From Inonotus obliquus (taxonomy: Eukaryota > Basidiomycota > Agaricomycetes > Hymenochaetales > Hymenochaetaceae), in the NCBI GenBank assembly GCA_032164295.1, contig JAJHTX010000001.1, forward strand, positions 3,658,001 through 3,722,000: a DNA stretch of 64,000 nucleotides, written 5' to 3'. The position numbers and the translations under genes were made by a program. The notes beneath the pieces are model-generated. The model saw only the letters and a program-made list of their open reading frames with translations, had not been told where the DNA came from and searched no databases. Every line of letters begins with the position of its first letter. Within the stretch, counting starts at the first letter, position 1. Shown piece after piece: positions 1-12,400 of the stretch.

Positions 1-105
1 TCAAGAACTTGTTGACAAGGTCAGAGATTCCTGTTACTTCACCAAACTCGACGTCTGTTAGAGATACTATAATATTTAGATTCGAGAGGGCAATAAGTGA
101 AAGAC
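1..105 (+). pseudogene. Decayed Ty3/gypsy reverse transcriptase fragment at window edge
   Basis: Read from about position 5, the conceptual translation follows the start of a gypsy reverse transcriptase, with ELVDKV, then TKLDV, then RYYN and IREG, as in the intact chromovirus at about 21,535-21,635. Stop codons stand where the intact copy has tryptophan or an equivalent codon (TAG after LDVC, TAG before IREG, TGA after NK). It is a relic with no coding capacity and is cut by the left window end. Its relation to the other old fragments at 6012 and 15976 cannot be settled from this short piece. Confidence 0.75.
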
Positions 106-479
106 AGTGTTAAAAATGCAATGTTCGGCCCTATCCAGGAGTAGACTTAGGCAAGAGGTGTACAGGTACTAAGAGTGCAAAGGGAGGGCTAGTACATGTC
201 AGTACTTAGTCTGGTACATATCGGTATCCTGTAGACAAGGGTCAAACAGCTAGATGAAGGAGAAAGTGAACTTATAGGTAGTTCCTGATACTTGGGCAAC
301 TGACACAGAGTTGCAGTACATGTAAAGGATAAGGCTAGGATGGTAGAAATACAAGATTTGATATGACAATGAGAAGATTAATATGAGATAACAAGAATAA
401 GAGTGAGTGAACTAGTCTTTTTACCTAATAAGAGGATTTTTAAGACTCAAAATTTACTAACATTGCAGTAGGTACTATA
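106..479. other. AT-rich stretch, nothing recognised
   Basis: No open frame, RNA gene or repeat boundary is recognised. It probably continues the decayed retrotransposon at the left edge, because it directly follows its RT fragment and precedes the LINE target site at 480. Confidence 0.4.
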
Positions 480-3288
480 GGCCTATAAATAGAATCAATT
501 CAGCGGACGCCAGGGCCACGCCGTTCACGACGCGGCCCTCTCACTAACTAACCTAATGGAGACGGCATGGAGAAGAAACCTGAAGTGTTCGGCCTTAGCG
601 GTCGACATCCAAGGCTTCTTCGACAAGGTCGAACCCACCAAGCTGAGGGAAACCCTGGACTCCCTAGGCTGCCCGACGGACACGAACGCATGGATCTACT
701 CCTTCATGACGAAGAGGGAAGTAGCCCTGTCCTTCGACGGCATCACCCTTGACCCCCAGCCCAAACCCGATGTAGGAACACCACAAGGCTCCCCCATCTC
801 CCCCATCCTAGCCACCATCTATGCCAGAGAAGCCCTAGATGCCGCACGTCGAGTCGCAAGGACAGAAATCATAGCGTACGTGGACGACCACCTACTGGTA
901 ACCTGGTCTAGCGACTACGCCGAAAACTGCCGTGTACTGGCGAAGGCATGCAAACTCCTCCGAGACAGACTCCGCAGCTGCAACATGGACATTGAGGCGG
1001 AGAAGTCAGACGTCATCCACTTCAGGCGACAACGAGACACCACTCCAGACGGGGCTGACTTAGTCGTCACACTGGAGGATGCAACGGTCAAGCCCCAATA
1101 CCCCATGCGCTGGCTCGGCATCTGGTTCGACCCACACCTCAACTTCAGGGAACATACAGAAAGGATGAAGGCCAAAGCCTTCTCCACCCTAGCCGCCATG
1201 CGCCTCATCGCCAACACCCAGAGGGGAATGTCCCCTGAACTACTCCGCAGGCTATACATCGCCTGCGTACAATCCATCCTAACCTGGGGATCAACGGTAT
1301 GGTACCACGGCAGTCGTCAAAAGACGATTGTCGCCTCCCTCCAGAAAGTACAAGACAGCGCCGCGAGGTGGATCCTTGGGGTCTACCGCGGCGCAAACAG
1401 TATAACTACAAATTTCCTTATTTCTCTCCCTCCCCTTAAATTTTCTCTAGAACTATTGAAAACTAAAGCCGCCCTCAGACACTACCGTACACCACACAAC
1501 CATGGGCTAAGGCCACTTTTCGCTCTTCGTAAAAAACATATAGGTAATAGAAATAGTGTAATTTCCTTTTCTTTTAGAGACCGAGTGCCGAATGCCCAAC
1601 CAGTTCCCGCGTACACGCATGCCCCCTGGGAAGAACCTCTGGCCTTCTCCGAAGGACGAGTACACTTCCACACCCCAACCACACCGACAGACTCCGACAC
1701 ACGCCAGGAATACATCCAAGCGGCGTTGGATCTGTCCGGTAACACTAGCCGCCTGCTAGTTTTCACGGACGGCTCAGTGAAAGCAACACAGGCGCGCCGC
1801 AAAGCGGGCGCCTCCTCAGTCATCCTCTACGACGGCAACACCATCGCCACGAGAAAGATGGCGGCAGCCGCTCTAACCACAGCCACGGATTGCGAGATCA
1901 TGGCGCTGGCAACTGCGCCAACCTGGACAGCGCGCCACCTCCCCACATCAGACACACCCCCGAGGGAAATACACTTCCTCTCCGACTCACTACTGGCCCT
2001 CAACCTCCTCGAGAAATGGCAAAGCGCGCCAGGTGCACACCGACTCCAGGAATGGAGGAAGGGAACTCAGACCCTGCTCGACGCCTTACCAACCGTGCAT
2101 ATCCACTTCCACTGGTGCCCCGGCCACGCGGGCATCAGCGGCAGTGAGTTGGCAGATAGGTTGGCAAAGGAAGCGGCGAACCTCCCCCCAACGAGCGAAC
2201 TCCCCTCCACTGCCGCTCTGCTAGAGAAGGCAGTCGACAAACTCCTATCCTCCTGGAACGGCGAGATCAGCCGTTCCACCGACAACAGACCACAGTACCT
2301 CGGCATCAATGGCCCTGCCTCGAGGAAACCCAGAAAACTACTGAAGCTCGTCCGGCGCCGAAAGGACATTGCGCGCGTCGCCCAAGTACTATGCAACGCC
2401 GGTCCGTTTGGGGGCTTCTTCAAACGGCTCCCCAGAGAGTATCGCCTACAACACGGCATCACCATCCACTGTCGCTGGCACAACCACCCCCCATGGCCAG
2501 TACAATCCCCAGCACACATACTCGGCGGATGCGAGGTCCTGGCTAGGACGCTAAACTGGCCGGCCACCACGCGTCCGCCTGCACACTACACCGAATGGGC
2601 CGAGGATAGAAACCTCGGCCCCCTTGCGGACTGGCTGAAGGAAACCACACCTTTCTTCATCACGGACCGAGCCTCCGCCGAGGCCATAGCCTCGGCGTAC
2701 GCGCGGATGGAAGAAGAGGGCCTGGACACTCGCGACGACCACATAGACTTAGGGATCGCACGCAACTACGCTCAAGAGGAACTGGGACCAGAGGCGGAGA
2801 CGCCTCTGGAATGGGCACGGCAACTCACAAGGTCAGATTCTTAATTGTTTATGACTCGGTTATGTTTCTCTCTCCCCCGTTAATACTATCCCCTCCACAC
2901 TCCTATCTTACCGGTTTCCCTTATTTTCTTAATCTCCAATTTTCTTCTAAGTCGTATGTTTATATGATTATGACCGGCCCTAAACAAACTTTTCCGAAAC
3001 GGGCAATTTTCGTAAATAACTTTATTAGACTTATCTAAGTCTACAGTAAATACATTCAAAAAATAGTTTCTGTTATTCCTTCTAATTCCCCTACCTCCCC
3101 AGCGTCGCGCCCTTTAGTCCTTTCTTTAGAGCACCATACTACTACCTTTTTCTCTGCTTTTCTTACTTCACCACTCTTAGAGCTCACACCACCACGTAGA
3201 TTTTGTCTGCCGCGCACTTGTAACTAGAATTACTGACGCGCGTAATAAATACATTTAAAAAAAAAAAAAAAAAAAAGGCCTATAAATA
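480..3288 (+). mobile_element. LINE copy A, 5'-truncated, with target-site duplications
   Basis: The insert runs from 492 to a 20-base poly(A) tail at 3257-3276. It is flanked by a 12-bp direct repeat, GGCCTATAAATA, at 480-491 and 3277-3288, which marks target-primed integration. The sequence is nearly identical to the 3' half of the full-length LINE at 25293-45810, joining it at the equivalent of about 28,877, so about 3.6 kb of the 5' end (ORF1, endonuclease, start of RT) is missing. The 3' untranslated region is 2845-3256. It cannot move by itself but is a young insertion, because its ORF2 remainder is still open. Confidence 0.93.
492..2844 (+). pseudogene. LINE ORF2, C-terminal half (RT palm, RNase H, C-terminal region)
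   Basis: The open frame covers the RT catalytic box YVDD (about 880-890), then a connector, then a type I RNase H with TDGS (about 1765), the CEIMAL glutamate, SDSLLAL and ELADRLA residues, and a C-terminal His/Cys-containing stretch. RNase H would remove RNA from the cDNA hybrid during reverse transcription. The first ATG of the open frame (556) comes from a GTG-to-ATG change relative to the full-length copy and is not the real start, since the true N-terminus was lost on insertion. The frame is uninterrupted to the TAA at 2842-2844. It is an intact piece of a dead gene, with no endonuclease and no full RT. Confidence 0.9.
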
Positions 3289-3879
3289 CCCTTAGCAGAT
3301 AGATAGTTTATAGATCCATAAAAGGTAAATATATAAATAGTCAAATGATCAAAAGGTCCATCAGAATAAGAATTAAAATATAAGAGTGAAACTAATAAAT
3401 GTCAGAAGTGATCTTGTAGAACAAGAATCCAATGAAAACTCAAGTGTACACTGTACTGATGATTGGAATGGAGAGTATAATATTGATTCCTTCCCCTAAG
3501 TACTATTTTCAATGTGTTTTGGGCATACTGACTTTGAACAGAACTTTCTGAGCAAACCAGAGTGGCTTAGAGATTTCCTCAGAGAATACCTCTGGCCTCA
3601 TTAGCCTTTTGATCCAAAAGTTCAAGTACCAAGTAATAAATTCATCTATAGTGACAATTCATCATTGATCTCAAATTGTTGCCTGATATTAATTGGTATG
3701 ATTAGATAGTCTCAGGAACTCTGATAGCAGCATTTCAGGTATTCTCAAGAATCTCTGTCTAAGTCTTGGGACTATTCTTGAGTAGTCTTTTGGTTTGATA
3801 CACGTGCATATCAGGCCAGTTTGGGATAGTACTATTTGCTTCTGTTTGGTGATGGTCTAGGCAAGGTGAATGACATTTG
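3289..3879. other. AT-rich intergenic, nothing recognised
   Basis: No coding similarity, RNA gene or clear repeat is seen on either strand. Confidence 0.4.
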
Positions 3880-4330
3880 TGTTATGTCTTGCGCAGTCAG
3901 AGACGTTGATCACAGGATCAGAGACATCGACAAGCAAGAAGATGAGCTACCACTTAATCACAAGAGACCAGAGTCTGCAACGTAGGTGATAGTACTAAAT
4001 TAGAATGTCTGTCTAATATACAAGTATCATATGGCTTACCTGCGATGTAGGTGATAGTACTAGAATAAGAGAGTGGGGAATCTCTAACTCTCTGATCTAG
4101 TCTTATATACACTTTGGTCACAGGTAAGTTCTACTCTAAATAGGTGCTGCACAGCAGCAGGTAAATATGAACAAACAAATAACGGGGCCCGACGAGTCAG
4201 CAAGAATGAGTAAGGATGAGTAAGCATCGTCAGGTTAATTGAAAAGAAGAGTGACAAGTCAGCAGGAATGACTAATGAGAAATGAAAAGCGATAAAGTTG
4301 TTATTGAAAGGATTGTGCTGAAATTTTGAT
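3880..4330 (-). repeat. Chromovirus-type LTR, minus orientation, right boundary uncertain
   Basis: The reverse complement of 3880-4110 aligns with the intact chromovirus LTR (18060-18508). Shared features are the terminal ...GCAAGACATAACA, the two spaced copies of AGTACTATCACCTAC, a TATATAAG box (about 4103-4113) and the ACTCTCTTATT start of the presumed R region. The far part (about 4160-4210) instead resembles the flank at 24576-24640, so it belongs to a related but different LTR family. No adjoining internal region is recognised on either side, which suggests a solo LTR. The outer end near 4330-4360 cannot be fixed and no target duplication was found. Confidence 0.7.
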
Positions 4331-5150
4331 TCGATTAGGAATGCCAATCGAAACTACCCCGGATGAGACCAGTTAACTTTAACAAGCGGCTACGATCAGG
4401 ATCGACAGCGAGAAGCGGAGAACACACAAATCCAATACAATCCGAAGCCGACGATCAAGAAGCATCGGCTAGCAATACTAATCCCAACGATCACACTAAA
4501 CCTTCGCAAACGATGCAGCAAGTACAGCAACCTCCAACGGCTTGCTATAAATGCAGAAGAGTGCGACAGATCATCAAAGACCTACACAAGATAATACTAC
4601 GGGAAGCAACGAGCATGTTGACGTATCGAACGAGCAACAGCTTATCGAGAATACCATAATCCCCCGGAGGTCATTCGAAATCGCACGAGGTCAACAATAG
4701 CAATGGATATGGCAATAGGCATGCAACCAAAGACGCACTGGACGATAGTAGGAATCCACGACATACTAGTACTCGAGTGCCCAAGCACATTCGTGGAGAT
4801 CAGTGCAGACTATGTTACGAACCGCCGCTCACCAATAACAGCGACATGGGTTGCAAACACACTCAGGGAGCTATGGGCATACTGCAAAGCTATTCGACTA
4901 CAAGGAGACTTATACCTAGGCTGGAGAATACCTTCGAACAATACTCGACGAAGTGTACGGCTACTCATCGCCATAGGCACCTATGTCAAACCACCTTGGT
5001 TTCCACACGATGATATCTGATGTCGAATCACACTTGACGGCCCCGAACAAGAGTCCCGAGGCGACAAGCAAATCACTGCCTTCATAGCCCCAGATACTAT
5101 ACAACGGAACCCCGACGGAATTCCTTAAATGCACGAGCAACTGCGGACGA
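4331..5150. other. Unrecognised stretch with short open frames
   Basis: Short plus-strand frames at 4363-4659 and 4703-5020 encode polar, low-complexity or Cys/His-containing peptides (for example CYKCRR and CRLCYEPP), but no family is recognised. The codons look decayed. It may be the internal part of a further old retroelement lying between the minus LTR and the LTR-like segment at 5150-5950. That is inference from position only. Confidence 0.3.
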
Positions 5151-5950
5151 GCGACCTGTAACTACGGTGCAGCCATGCAAAACCAATGGCATACAAACAC
5201 GCATTCAATGACTCACTCACTGACTCACTCTATGCACAGGGCTTAGCACAAGGCCGACCCCGAGCATAGGTTTCAATTCAGTTCAAGTCAAAACGAGTCA
5301 ACGCCGAGTCATCGCCTTGCACAGTGCGCAGTTGATGAGTCAATCCGCAGCAGAACAATAGGAATACCAGACGAGTTTGGAAGCTAGAATAACGAATCAG
5401 ATCGAGAGTAGGAACTACGGAGCGTAGGAAGTGGTCCATCCACAATCTGAGGAAAAGGTATAAATAGTTGTAGACTTAGACCGTAGCTCCTGATCTTTCT
5501 TTCGATCCTTTTGTACACCGAGTCCTCTTAGGCATCTAGCTTCTATCTGAAGACACCTAATCTGCTTAACCTCTCTTACTCTATGGCATGGAATGATTGA
5601 TTAGTCGCCCACCGACTAGAGAAGCTTACAAACGGCAGTCGACACTGTCCTACTAGTCTGTCAATGAGGTTAAGGCTCGACTTGGTCAGCCAAACGTGAG
5701 CGTCCGAGACAACACTTAGTACACTTGGGAATCTGCCCTATTCAGACTCCGGAAACCCTTGGAATAGCACCGTCGAACTCGTAACACTGGTTAACCGTAC
5801 CTAGTGAACGTCTGAGGCAACGTTTAGTATACTTAGGAATCTGCCCTGCTTGTGAAAACCGAGTAGGCTCCGGAAACCTTTAGAAAAACATCGCTGAACC
5901 CGTAACCAACCGGACTGTCCTATTGTGGTTACTGTATAGTTCCTTTAGGG
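5151..5950 (+). repeat. Candidate relic LTR with TATA box and internal 108-bp tandem repeat
   Basis: The segment has an LTR-like organisation. GACTCA/GAGTCA motifs are dense at about 5205-5355, followed by GGTATAAATAG at about 5458-5468 and then a T/C-rich leader. Two diverged tandem copies of a 108-bp unit follow (starting at 5696 and 5804), sharing GGAATCTGCCCT and CTCCGGAAACC. The same kind of motif array occurs in the LTR at 48140-49096. No paired copy or target duplication was found, so both ends are approximate and the call rests on layout. Confidence 0.35.
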
Positions 5951-6011
5951 CGAGTGTTTTTCTAACAGTTATAGATTGTAACTAGCTAAGCCTGTATGTA
6001 TTAAGTAAGGA

Positions 6012-6790
6012 ATGTGGTTAAAGGAATGTAAATATGTGTTGACAAAAGTAAAAGAAAGGCTGTATAAGGAGAATAAAAAAGACGTCGTAACAATTTGTAT
6101 GAATGATGTTGAGCTTAGAGAGCAATGGTTCTCTTTAGCATTCAGAACAAACTTAAGATTCTTCAAACCAATGATCATATTCTTTAGTCTAACCAATGCT
6201 CCAGTGACATACCAAGGCTTCATAAATAACATCTTTCAAGAAGTAATACACAAAGGACACATTATCATTTACCTTGACAACATACTTATCTTCTCTTGAG
6301 AATGAGATGAACACCAGCAACTAGTCAAACAGGTATTTGACATCTTACGAAAGAACAACCTGTACCTTAAACCCCAGAAATGCAAATTCAAGATGGACCA
6401 CATCAAATACCTTGGACATATTATTAGTGGACCTAAAAAAGTCAAAGGCAATTCAGGAATGGTTAGTGTTGAAGAACTTAAGAACATTAAAGGAGTTTCT
6501 AAGATTTAGAAACTAGTTATAACAATCCATCAAGGATTACAGTGTGATTGTCAAGCCACTCATGAAGCTGACAGACAAAGTAAAATGGAAGTGGGAGGAA
6601 GAGGAAGAGGAAGAGGAAGAGGAAGAGGAAGAGGAAGAAGCCATCTACAAGAAACTCAAGAGGCACCTGTACAAACTACCTGTGCTTGTTATCTCAAACA
6701 ACAAAGGAGTATTTAGAGTTGAAGCTAATGTATTGAACTATACAACTGAAGGAGTACTACTACAGGAATAAGGAGGCAAGTGAAAAAGGC
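6012..6790 (+). pseudogene. Ancient chromovirus pol, 5' piece (RT and first half of RNase H)
   Basis: The translation follows gypsy RT: FRTN, then NAPVTYQ, then IIYLDNILIFS (the YLDD box, with the second Asp changed to Asn), KCKF, LGHIIS, and then the start of RNase H ending in EGVLLQE. In-frame stops (for example TGA at about 6298 and TAA at about 6770) and small shifts show it is dead. A GAGGAA-type microsatellite at about 6595-6640 lies where the intact copy has a WEW region. The last recognisable residues align immediately upstream of those at 15976, so the two pieces look like one element split by later insertions. Confidence 0.8.
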
Positions 6791-7091
6791 TACAATCGAT
6801 ATGAGCTTAATTCTGCGATTCTACCACTTCTGCCAATTAACAATACTTCTGCAATTCTACCACTTCTTACTTCTCTTTGGACTATGGTACTTCTGCTGTC
6901 CTATCTATACCTATGGTTCTATCAGAATACAAAGCTTCTGTGATTCTACTAGGCTAAGATTGATTGAGAACTGGTTCTGTAAGCCTTATACTAGATTTCT
7001 ATACTAGTACCGAACCACCAACCTTCAATACTAACAATACCAATACTGTACCAATCCCCGACTTCCCTATTCCTACACCTGCACTCTGTGA
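6791..7091. other. Flank of decayed chromovirus, nothing recognised
   Basis: The stretch contains degenerate repeats of TTCTACCACTTCT-like sequence but no coding similarity. It belongs to whatever DNA first inserted into the ancient chromovirus at about 6790. Confidence 0.3.
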
Positions 7092-7532
7092 TGTTACAAT
7101 GTCTTTTTCCATTTCCTTAAATAACCTTTTCTTCATTTTTGTTGACACATATTTACTTTCCTTTTTATCACACTTACAATCTAGGACAACCTTATCCTGC
7201 TATTTCTTTCTATTTTCCATTAACTTTAATATTCTTTTATTGTGTTTACTCTTGTTTATACTGTATAGTTTATATAACACTTACCTGCGGTCAAAGTGTA
7301 TATAAGGCTGGGACAACAAGAGATTGCTCTCCACTCTCTTATTCCGATACTATCACCTTCGTCGCAGATATGTCCTCTCTCCCTGTATATTATGTAGGCT
7401 GCTAATTTAATCTGGTACTATCACCTTCGTTGTAAACTACGATCCCTTGTGACTAGTGGTAGCTTGCCTCTTTGTGACTGTCGATGTCCCTGATCTGCAT
7501 GATTGACATCCTTAACAGTGCAAGGTGTAACA
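7092..7532 (+). repeat. 5' LTR of decayed chromovirus
   Basis: The LTR is 441 bp, TG...CA, with a TATATAAG box at about 7299 and an ACTCTCTTATT presumed transcript start. That 11-mer now mismatches the primer site at one base. The first copy of the TACTATCACC repeat has lost the GTAAGT splice-donor motif (now ATATGT) seen in the intact element. Confidence 0.9.
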
Positions 7533-8398
7533 TAACAAGAGAGTCTTTTACCTTGTATCGTAGTTGTCAACGTTAAAAACAACTAACTCATATGTGTTTC
7601 TAATATCCTCCACTCCACCTCTGTTTCTCTTATTGTCAATATCGGTAAGTGGATAGTTGTAGGACCTCTGAGACGAAAGTGTACCTACTGTCAGTGAAGT
7701 GTCATCCCATGTCCTTGCTTGACGTTGACTAAACACTGCTCTCTGACAGTGCTACTGTCAAACGTCACTTGTGATAAGAAAGCCCAGTAGTGCCTAGCAG
7801 TTACTCATTGTTGGAAAGTCGTCCTTTGAAGTGTTGCTGAATAGTCTAAGACGACATGAGAAGACATGTGTTACCTAGGCATTAAGTCAATCAAGGTTGT
7901 ATGTCCGGTATACCACGTTTCCTCTGTGAGTATATCAGGTTTCTTAAGTTTACCCTACATACACAATTGTCGGTTATAACCTTGATGATAACAATCACCT
8001 AGTTCCTTTTAACGATCCAGGTCACTTTCATTGCACCCTTATCACTTGAGTACCAACAATCTGTATATAAAAATTGTGGATGCCATTGACCTGTTGACGT
8101 TAACAAAGTGCCTCTAACACTGGAATAGCTAGCTGTACTTCCATATGGAGCTGCTGTAAACAACCAGGACAAAGTTACTGTAACAAACAAAGACAACATC
8201 AAGGTTAGTTCTTGGTGGTCAAATGTTCATAAGTCATGAGTGTCGTGGTCAGATAGGAAGAAGAAGACCATTTTCAAGTGAAAGTTAAAAGCCTCGGCAG
8301 CATCAACCTCTACAGCCACTCCACCTCCTCAGTCTCCCGCCCCTCAGTTGCCATTTTTATTATCAACAATGACTGCTTTTAGACTGATATGAACTGCA

Positions 8399-9472
8399 TC
8401 AAACCCCCAAACTACAATGTCGTTGCTTACTCCACAACAACTTCAAGACTTCGTTACCCTTGTCGCAATAGTATTGTCTGCTAAGAGCACTGCGACTTAA
8501 TTGTTGATGGTGAAAGATCCTAGGATTACACCACCAACACCCTTCACAGGAGGAAAGGATTACCTCCACTTCTATTAAGAATGTCTGGCATACATTAGTG
8601 CCAACAATACTAGGTTGATCTTTGTTAATGATAAGAAGAAGATCTCGCTCATTCTGTTGTACATGAAGGATGGAACAGTATCGACCTGGGTGCAAAACTA
8701 TTATAATAGTGTTACTGATAAAAAGGGAGCCATCAAGATCATCAATGCTTTCGACAAGTTTTTTGAAAAGCGTGACCAGTCCGTTAAGGACCCAGGGGAA
8801 AAGGATCAGGTATACACTCGATGGTCGGAGATGCAATAAGAGAATACTAATGCTGGCGTCTTCCTTGCCAATTTTGAAATTGCAATGAGTCAGGTGGGTA
8901 TGACGAGTGACATTAATGTTGTCCTACCACAGCTGAAGAAAGCTCTTTGTAAAGAAGTCATAGCGGCAATAATCTGTCTTCTGACCATCTCAATAAAGTA
9001 TAATGAAATGAAAGTGTATGCCATCTCCTTTAACGTGAAGGAACAAGATGTTTGTCAACTAAGGCAACAGAATGTACCGACGTAACAACCTCCACATCGA
9101 CAAAACTTTTAACCAGTGTTGCAAAAACCAGCATTATTCAACCCATCACTTAGCAATAAAAAGGACTCAATGGGCATTACGTTCAGTGGTCAGGATGAAT
9201 CAATGCAAGTAACTCTTCAGCATCTTCAATGTGAAGGAAAATGCTTCGAGTGTGGTAAGCCTGGCCACTTTGTGGTAAAGTGTCTGATGCTAAAGACTCC
9301 TCAGGCTATTTATGCAGTTGTTGCCAAGCTCTCCAATGAAATGAAGGAACTGCTCCGCAACAAATTGTTTGTGGAAGCAGACTTATCATTAGCAGCAGCA
9401 CGTTGGGTGGAAGAAGCAGAAGTTGTCGATGAAAGTAATCCTGATGATAAGGATTTTTCAGAAAGCCAGTAG
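8399..9472 (+). pseudogene. gag relic of decayed chromovirus
   Basis: The translation follows the intact Gag (19424-20515) in pieces: FVNDKKKISLILLYMKDG, EKRDQSVKDPG, then a CCHC knuckle CFECGKPGHFVVKC at about 9246-9287, ending in SNPDDKDFSESQ. Frames change several times and stops interrupt (for example TAA at about 8576 and 8836). The last open segment (9116-9472) ends in the same codons as the intact gag and keeps the G GAT TTT heptamer before the TAG. No function is expected. Confidence 0.88.
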
Positions 9473-9479
9473 ATGATGT

Positions 9480-12400
9480 CGATGTCTCTAGCTCAAGTTT
9501 CTCAAATGATTTGCTACATTTCTCAATTATTTATAATTTGTTAGATGTAAAACCATTAGATGAGACATTTGTAAATGAAATTGGCCAATTAAAAAAATCA
9601 AACAAAAGGTGAACAATTCGAAGAAAATGAATTTGATGATAATAACTTTGAGCTTCTCCTTGACGAACTTGTCAAAGGCCAAGTCATTAGAAATGTGAAA
9701 GAGAAAAACAAGGCAAAGGTCCAATATGAGCTAGACCTATATGTTGACCTGATCCTAGATGATGGAAGAATGTTAGATGCTCATGCATTGATAGATTCAG
9801 GATGTACAGACTTATATGTCGATGCAGGATTTATTCAATGATACCAGATTCCGATAATAGAACTCCCACACCCAACGGACATCAAGAACACCAATGGAAC
9901 CTCTAATGAAGAAGACAAGATAACACACTATATCGAGCTTAACCTTTAGATTGAGAATCATAAAGAACAAATACATCTACTTATGCTCACCATCTCCAAA
10001 TTAAACTTGTTTCTGGAATATTCATGGTTGAGTAAATACAATCTGTCAATCGACTGAAAGTGTGGATACATCGACTTTGATGGCTGTCCAAAGTCATGTA
10101 AATGGTACGATGTCCAGAAGGCTCAATACATTATTCTCTAGTGCAGGCAGTTGTCATGGCCCTCATACCTAGATAATTATGCTGATGTCTTTAGTGAAGA
10201 AAACTTTGAGAAATTACCTGAACACCAGATATGAGACCATGTTATTGATCTTAAATTAGACTTCAAACCATCTGATTGCAAGGTTTATCTGCTGAACATG
10301 AAGGAGTGTGAGGAACTACACAACTTCATTAACAAAAATCTAAAGTCAGGTCGCATATATGAATTGTCGTCACCAATGGTGTCTCCTTTCTTCATCATCA
10401 AGAAGGTCAATAGATCATTGCAAGCTATTCAAGACTATAGGAAACTCAATGAGAGAATAGTGAAGAACAAGTATTCGTTACTGCTCATTAGTAAACTTGT
10501 CGACAAGGTGAAAACAGCACAATTTATCACAAAACTCAATGTCAGATAGAGATACTACAATATCCATATTAGAGAAGGCGACAAATAGAAGGCGGCCTTC
10601 AGAACTAATGAAGGGCTTTTTGAACCTACTATCATGTTCTTTGGTTTATGCAATGCACCGGCAATCTTTCAAAGCTTCATCAACAACATTTTCAGAGACC
10701 TGATTAGACAAGAGAAAGTCATCATTTATCTTAACAACATTTTCATCTTCTTGGACAATCTAAAAGAACACTGACGGCTGATCAAATAAGCATTCAGTGT
10801 GCTAAGAGAGCACAGACTGTACTTAAAGCCAGCAAAGTGCGAGTTTGAAGTGTCAACAGTAAAGTTTCTGGGTTACATTCTTGGCAGTGGTGAAATATGC
10901 ATGAACTCTGCCAAGATCAATGCCATTGCAAACTGGCCTTCACCAAAGAACAAGAACCAGCTATAAAAGTTTCTGAAGCTGAGCAACTGGTTGCAATGAT
11001 TTGTCAAAGGGTATGGTGCTATGGTTAAGCCTTACCTAGAAATGGACTTTGACCGAACAGAAAGCCTTTGAGAAAATTATAGGAAGGTTGACAAGCACTC
11101 CAGTCCTGGCAATTCTAAATGACAATGATCCTTTCAGAGTGGAAACAGATGTGTCAGACTTTGCTACTGGGAAAGTTCTACTCCAGAAACAAGAAGACAC
11201 ATGTAGAGTAATCGCTTATCGATCACAGATGTTGTCAGCAGCAGAACAGAATTATCAGATCTATGACAAAGAACTTCTTGTAGTTGTTCAAGCATTAATA
11301 GACTGGAGACACTATCTCCTAGATGCTAAACATCCTGTGGAACTTTGGACAGACCACACAAACCTGACATAAATCTGAAAGCCCCAAGACTTAAATTGCC
11401 GATAGGCTCGTTGGTCACTATTTCTGTTGAAATTTGATCTCACATTTGTCCATAAACCGGGTCCAACTATGACAAAGGCTGATGCTCTCTCTCATCGGTA
11501 TGACTATGACAAAGGCAAAGAAGATAACCAGAGGCTCCAGCTATTAAAGGACGAATAGTTTAAGGCAAGAGCTGTTGTTGAAACATTGCGGAGGACACTG
11601 GAACAACAGATCAAGGATGCAAGCAAAGAGTTAGAACCAAGGATGAATAGCAAACTTGTCATCCCAGTAGAGTTCATCAAAGAAGTTCTGAAGGAGTACT
11701 ATAGTTCTCTGCTGGCAGAACATCTAGGTTAAACCAAGACTTGGAGGTCTATTGATCAAAAGTTCTGGTGGCCCGGACTAATTCCAGACATTGTCAAGTA
11801 TGTCAAAGGATGCAATATCTGTTAAAGGACTAAGCTGTCTAGTCAATCGAAACAGTGTACTCTACACCTATATGATGTTCCAGAAGGTCCATAATAAACA
11901 ATCTTAGTTAATCTCATTGGTGAACTTCCTGAATCAAATGGTTATAATGCAATCTGCATTGTCGTCGACAAGTTCTCAAAGCAAATACATGCAATACCAA
12001 TAACAACAAAGATCACAGCTCCAAGAATGACCAAGCTCTACCGAGACAATGTCTTCAGGCTACATGGACTTTCAAAGAAGATTATCTATGATCGAGGCCC
12101 TCAATTCAACACCGACTTTATGAAGGAACTATACAAGCTACTTCATATTGAAGGAAATCTGTCAATGACATATTATTCTTAAACTGACAGACAAATAGAA
12201 CAAGTTAACCAAGAACTCGAACTGTATCTGAGGATGTATGTTAATCATCAACAGACGGATTGGTCAGAATGGTTATCTCTTGCGAAGTTTGCATACAATA
12301 ATTGAGAACATTCGTCAACAAAGATGTTTCCCTTCTTTGTTAACACAGGGCTTAATCCTCTCAGTCCCAGAATGATATGCATGATGTCAGATAACCTGTC

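Noticed and set aside
915..1823. Minus-strand open frames across LINE ORF2 (and their copies at 43453-45108)
   Set aside because: They are mirror frames of GC-rich coding sequence, present in both copies with no independent signals.
6544..6771. Glu-rich 75-codon open frame
   Set aside because: It is a GAGGAA microsatellite inside a decayed reverse transcriptase/RNase H.
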